Shown one piece after another: positions 6,302-7,882 of a stretch of DNA of 7,882 bases. Position 1 is the first letter of the stretch, and the number at the start of each line of letters is the position of its first letter. A program made the position numbers and the translations under genes. The notes under the pieces are model-generated. The model ran no database searches and had not been told where the DNA came from. It saw nothing but the letters and a program-made list of their open reading frames with translations. Origin of the DNA: Deltaproteobacteria bacterium (lineage in GTDB: Bacteria; Myxococcota; UBA796; SXON01); NCBI GenBank assembly GCA_947483545.1, contig CANKNP010000255.1, positions 1 to 7,882 of the forward strand. The letters run 5' to 3'.

Positions 6302-7270
6302 ATGAACCGCTCCCTCTGCTCGATCGCCCTGCTCCTCCCCCTCACCACCGGCTGCGGCTTCCAGGACTCCCCCTACCACGACGACATCCTCCCCACCCAG
6401 GAGAAGCTCGCTATCAACCTTCCCTTGGACGAGGGTGGCAAGGGCGAGGGCACCGGCACAGACTGGGCGCAGTACTACGTGACCACCCGCAACGTGACCG
6501 AAGGCGTGAACGGCATCATCACCGCGATCCTCGGCACCGTCGGCTACGTCACAACGCTCACCCCGAGCTGGACCGACGACACCGAGACCCAGGCGATGTG
6601 GGGCCCCTACTCCGATTCGGGCCTCGATCCGGTCGAAACCGGCCTGTGGGTCCGGATGGAGGACGACGAGAGCTACACCTGGGCGCTGTTCAACATCCCA
6701 GCGGGCGGCTCCCTCGAGACAGACGCCGTCGCGATCGTCGCCGGTGTCGTGGACGCCGGGTCCACCCGCGACGATGCCACCGGCCAGTTCTACGTGGACT
6801 TCACGATGGCCAACAGCATGGATCCGGCGGTCGGCCTGACCGGCCAGTGGGGCGTGCAGTACGCCTACGATCCCGATGGCGTCGCAGCCGTCGCGATGGC
6901 AGACGACTACGGCTATGCGGCGGGCGGCGACCTGGTGGACGCCGTGTACGCCTACAACGAGGACTACGAGGGCTCCGGCGAGATGGACCTCGCCTGGCTC
7001 GCCGACATCGACAACGCCGGCACCGACGAGCTGGCGACGATGCACTCCCGCTGGGCCGCCGATGGCCAGGGCCGCGGCGACGTCCAGGTCGCAGGCGGCT
7101 CGCTCGGCTCCAACGTGGTGAGCGCTTCCGAGTGCTGGGGCTCAAGCTTCACGCGCGTCTACTACACCGACAGCTACGGAATCGAAGCGACCGAGGGCGA
7201 AGAGAGCGCGTGCGCGTACACCCCCGCGGAGTACGCGACCGAGGGCAGCTTCGCCATCGCCGAGGAGTAG
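6302..7270 (+). CDS. Acidic lipoprotein of unknown function
   Basis: A 322-residue protein that I do not recognise. The N-terminus MNRSLCSIALLLPLTTGCGF is a lipoprotein-type signal with the acylated cysteine probably at 18. The mature part is strongly acidic and rich in Asp, Gly, Ala and Tyr, with few basic residues. A segment at about 55-85 (YYVTTRNVTEGVNGIITAIL) is amphipathic or mildly hydrophobic. It is followed by a probable beta-rich region with WGPYSD (100-105), GLWVRMEDDESYTWALFNIP (114-133) and FYVDFTMANSMDP (163-175). Two cysteines near the C-terminus (278 and 304) could form a disulfide. No catalytic motif is evident. The ATG at 6302 has GAGG five bases upstream (6293-6296). An in-frame ATG at 6206 would put the signal peptide internally and overlap the divergent gene, so it was not used. 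It is probably a surface or periplasmic protein, transcribed alone. Confidence 0.75.
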   Translation: MNRSLCSIALLLPLTTGCGFQDSPYHDDILPTQEKLAINLPLDEGGKGEGTGTDWAQYYVTTRNVTEGVNGIITAILGTVGYVTTLTPSWTDDTETQAMWGPYSDSGLDPVETGLWVRMEDDESYTWALFNIPAGGSLETDAVAIVAGVVDAGSTRDDATGQFYVDFTMANSMDPAVGLTGQWGVQYAYDPDGVAAVAMADDYGYAAGGDLVDAVYAYNEDYEGSGEMDLAWLADIDNAGTDELATMHSRWAADGQGRGDVQVAGGSLGSNVVSASECWGSSFTRVYYTDSYGIEATEGEESACAYTPAEYATEGSFAIAEE

Positions 7271-7294
7271 CGGACCGGCGTGTGCCGTCGCCAC

Positions 7295-7325
7295 CGAACA
7301 ATTCTGAGCCCCTCAGTTATGTTCG
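7295..7325 (+). terminator. Hairpin after the acidic lipoprotein gene
   Basis: CGAACA (7295-7300) pairs with TGTTCG (7320-7325), and CTGAG (7304-7308) pairs with CTCAG (7312-7316) around a CCC loop, with a symmetrical three-by-three internal mismatch between the stems. It begins 24 bases after the stop codon. Only a short ATTTG follows, so termination would be weak; an operator for the next gene is an alternative. The rest of the 157-base gap (7271-7427) shows only a small GATCC/GGATC stem at 7385-7398. Confidence 0.4.
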
Positions 7326-7427
7326 ATTTGTGGCGGCCTTGGGTCCAATGGCCACGATCCCGCACCTCCGTGGAACGGCCGGGCGATCCGGCGGGATCCC
7401 CTCCCCCCAAGACGTTAGCCCCCGGCC

Positions 7428-7856
7428 ATGCGACCCACCCTGCTCCTTCTTGCCTTTGCGGCCCTCGGCTGCTCCGACCTCGCGCAGATGTCTGGCGTGC
7501 CCGCCTTCGACTGCGCGAACCCGCCCGCCGACCGCGTGAACGTGACCGCCAGGCAGCTCGTCCAGGCGTTCAGCGACAACCTGGTGTCCGCCGAGGCCAC
7601 CTACGGAGGCGGAAAGGTCCTGCAGGTGTCCGGCGAGGCCAGCCGAGTGACCCGGGATGACGCCGGCGCGTTCATCGGCGTCCGGAACGGTCCGCTTGGA
7701 AAGGGCAAAGTTCAGGCCTACTTCCCAGACGCGAACGCCACCGAGTTCGGCGCGGTCTCCGAAGGGCAGTCCGTCACCGTGCTCGCGCTGCTCAAGGACG
7801 GCGCGAGCACAGAGTCGAAGATCGCGCTGCAGAGCGCGTGCCTGGTATCCAAGTGA
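7428..7856 (+). CDS. OB-fold (tRNA_anti-like) lipoprotein
   Basis: A 142-residue small lipoprotein. The signal MRPTLLLLAFAALGC has its lipobox cysteine at 15. The mature domain (about 38-140) resembles the tRNA_anti-like OB-fold family (PF12869 type): VTARQLVQAFSDNLVSAEATYGG, then KVLQVSGEASRV, a variable middle, EGQSVTVLAL (112-121), and a final cysteine (138) that may pair with Cys29. In that family the alternation of Asn-x-x-Ala, K-V-x-V-x-G and G-Q-x-V-T is typical. Despite the name, members are exported and not known to bind tRNA. The function is unknown. No clear ribosome binding site precedes the ATG at 7428. The stop overlaps the next gene as GTGA, suggesting a two-gene or longer operon running out of the window. 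Confidence 0.75.
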   Translation: MRPTLLLLAFAALGCSDLAQMSGVPAFDCANPPADRVNVTARQLVQAFSDNLVSAEATYGGGKVLQVSGEASRVTRDDAGAFIGVRNGPLGKGKVQAYFPDANATEFGAVSEGQSVTVLALLKDGASTESKIALQSACLVSK

Positions 7857-7882
7857 ACCGGGCGCTTCTTGCCCTGCTGCTC
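7853..7882 (+). CDS. Start of a probable exported protein (3' partial)
   Basis: A GTG at 7853 overlaps the preceding stop as GTGA and opens a frame reading MNRALLALLL to the window's edge. A short basic n-region followed by a leucine-rich stretch is what a signal peptide looks like. Only ten codons are visible and the ribosome site is weak, so the product cannot be named. Confidence 0.45.
   Translation, partial: MNRALLALLL

Overview
This is a GC-rich window (roughly two-thirds G+C by eye) of ordinary bacterial gene structure. Four of the seven complete proteins look like exported lipoproteins. The mix of families (M19 dipeptidase, CAP-domain lipoprotein, HTTM membrane protein, OB-fold lipoprotein) would suit a high-GC Gram-negative of the Myxococcota or former Deltaproteobacteria type. 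That placement is inference from style and gene families, because no rRNA or other taxonomic marker is present. I see no tRNA, rRNA, CRISPR array, insertion sequence or prophage gene.

Left block (2-4892, all + strand): five genes run with overlapping ends. In order they are an alpha/beta-hydrolase fused in frame to an M19 membrane-dipeptidase domain (5' end outside the window), an APH/choline-kinase-like phosphotransferase, a CAP/SCP-domain lipoprotein, a small membrane-anchored protein with a Q-x-W-x-MFAPNP motif, and an HTTM (vitamin K gamma-carboxylase-like) multi-pass membrane protein. The junctions overlap by 17, 4 (GTGA), 4 (ATGA) and about 10 bases, so this is almost certainly one translationally coupled operon. 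The last two genes are a recognisable pair. What the whole set does is unknown. A membrane or envelope modification or scavenging pathway is a guess from content.

Centre (4893-5120): a 228-base gap between convergent genes is filled by three consecutive stem-loops. The rightmost, read on the - strand, is followed by TTCTTTT and makes a good intrinsic terminator for the gene on the right. The other two lack U-tracts in either direction and are unexplained. The loop of the first holds a 12-mer identical to a universally conserved 23S rRNA segment.

Right block (5121-7882): a - strand lipoprotein of the PAF-acetylhydrolase-like alpha/beta-hydrolase type is divergent, across 86 bases, from an acidic lipoprotein of unknown function. 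A hairpin follows that gene. Next come an OB-fold (tRNA_anti-like) lipoprotein and the first ten codons of a further gene, which begins with a signal-peptide-like sequence at a GTGA overlap.
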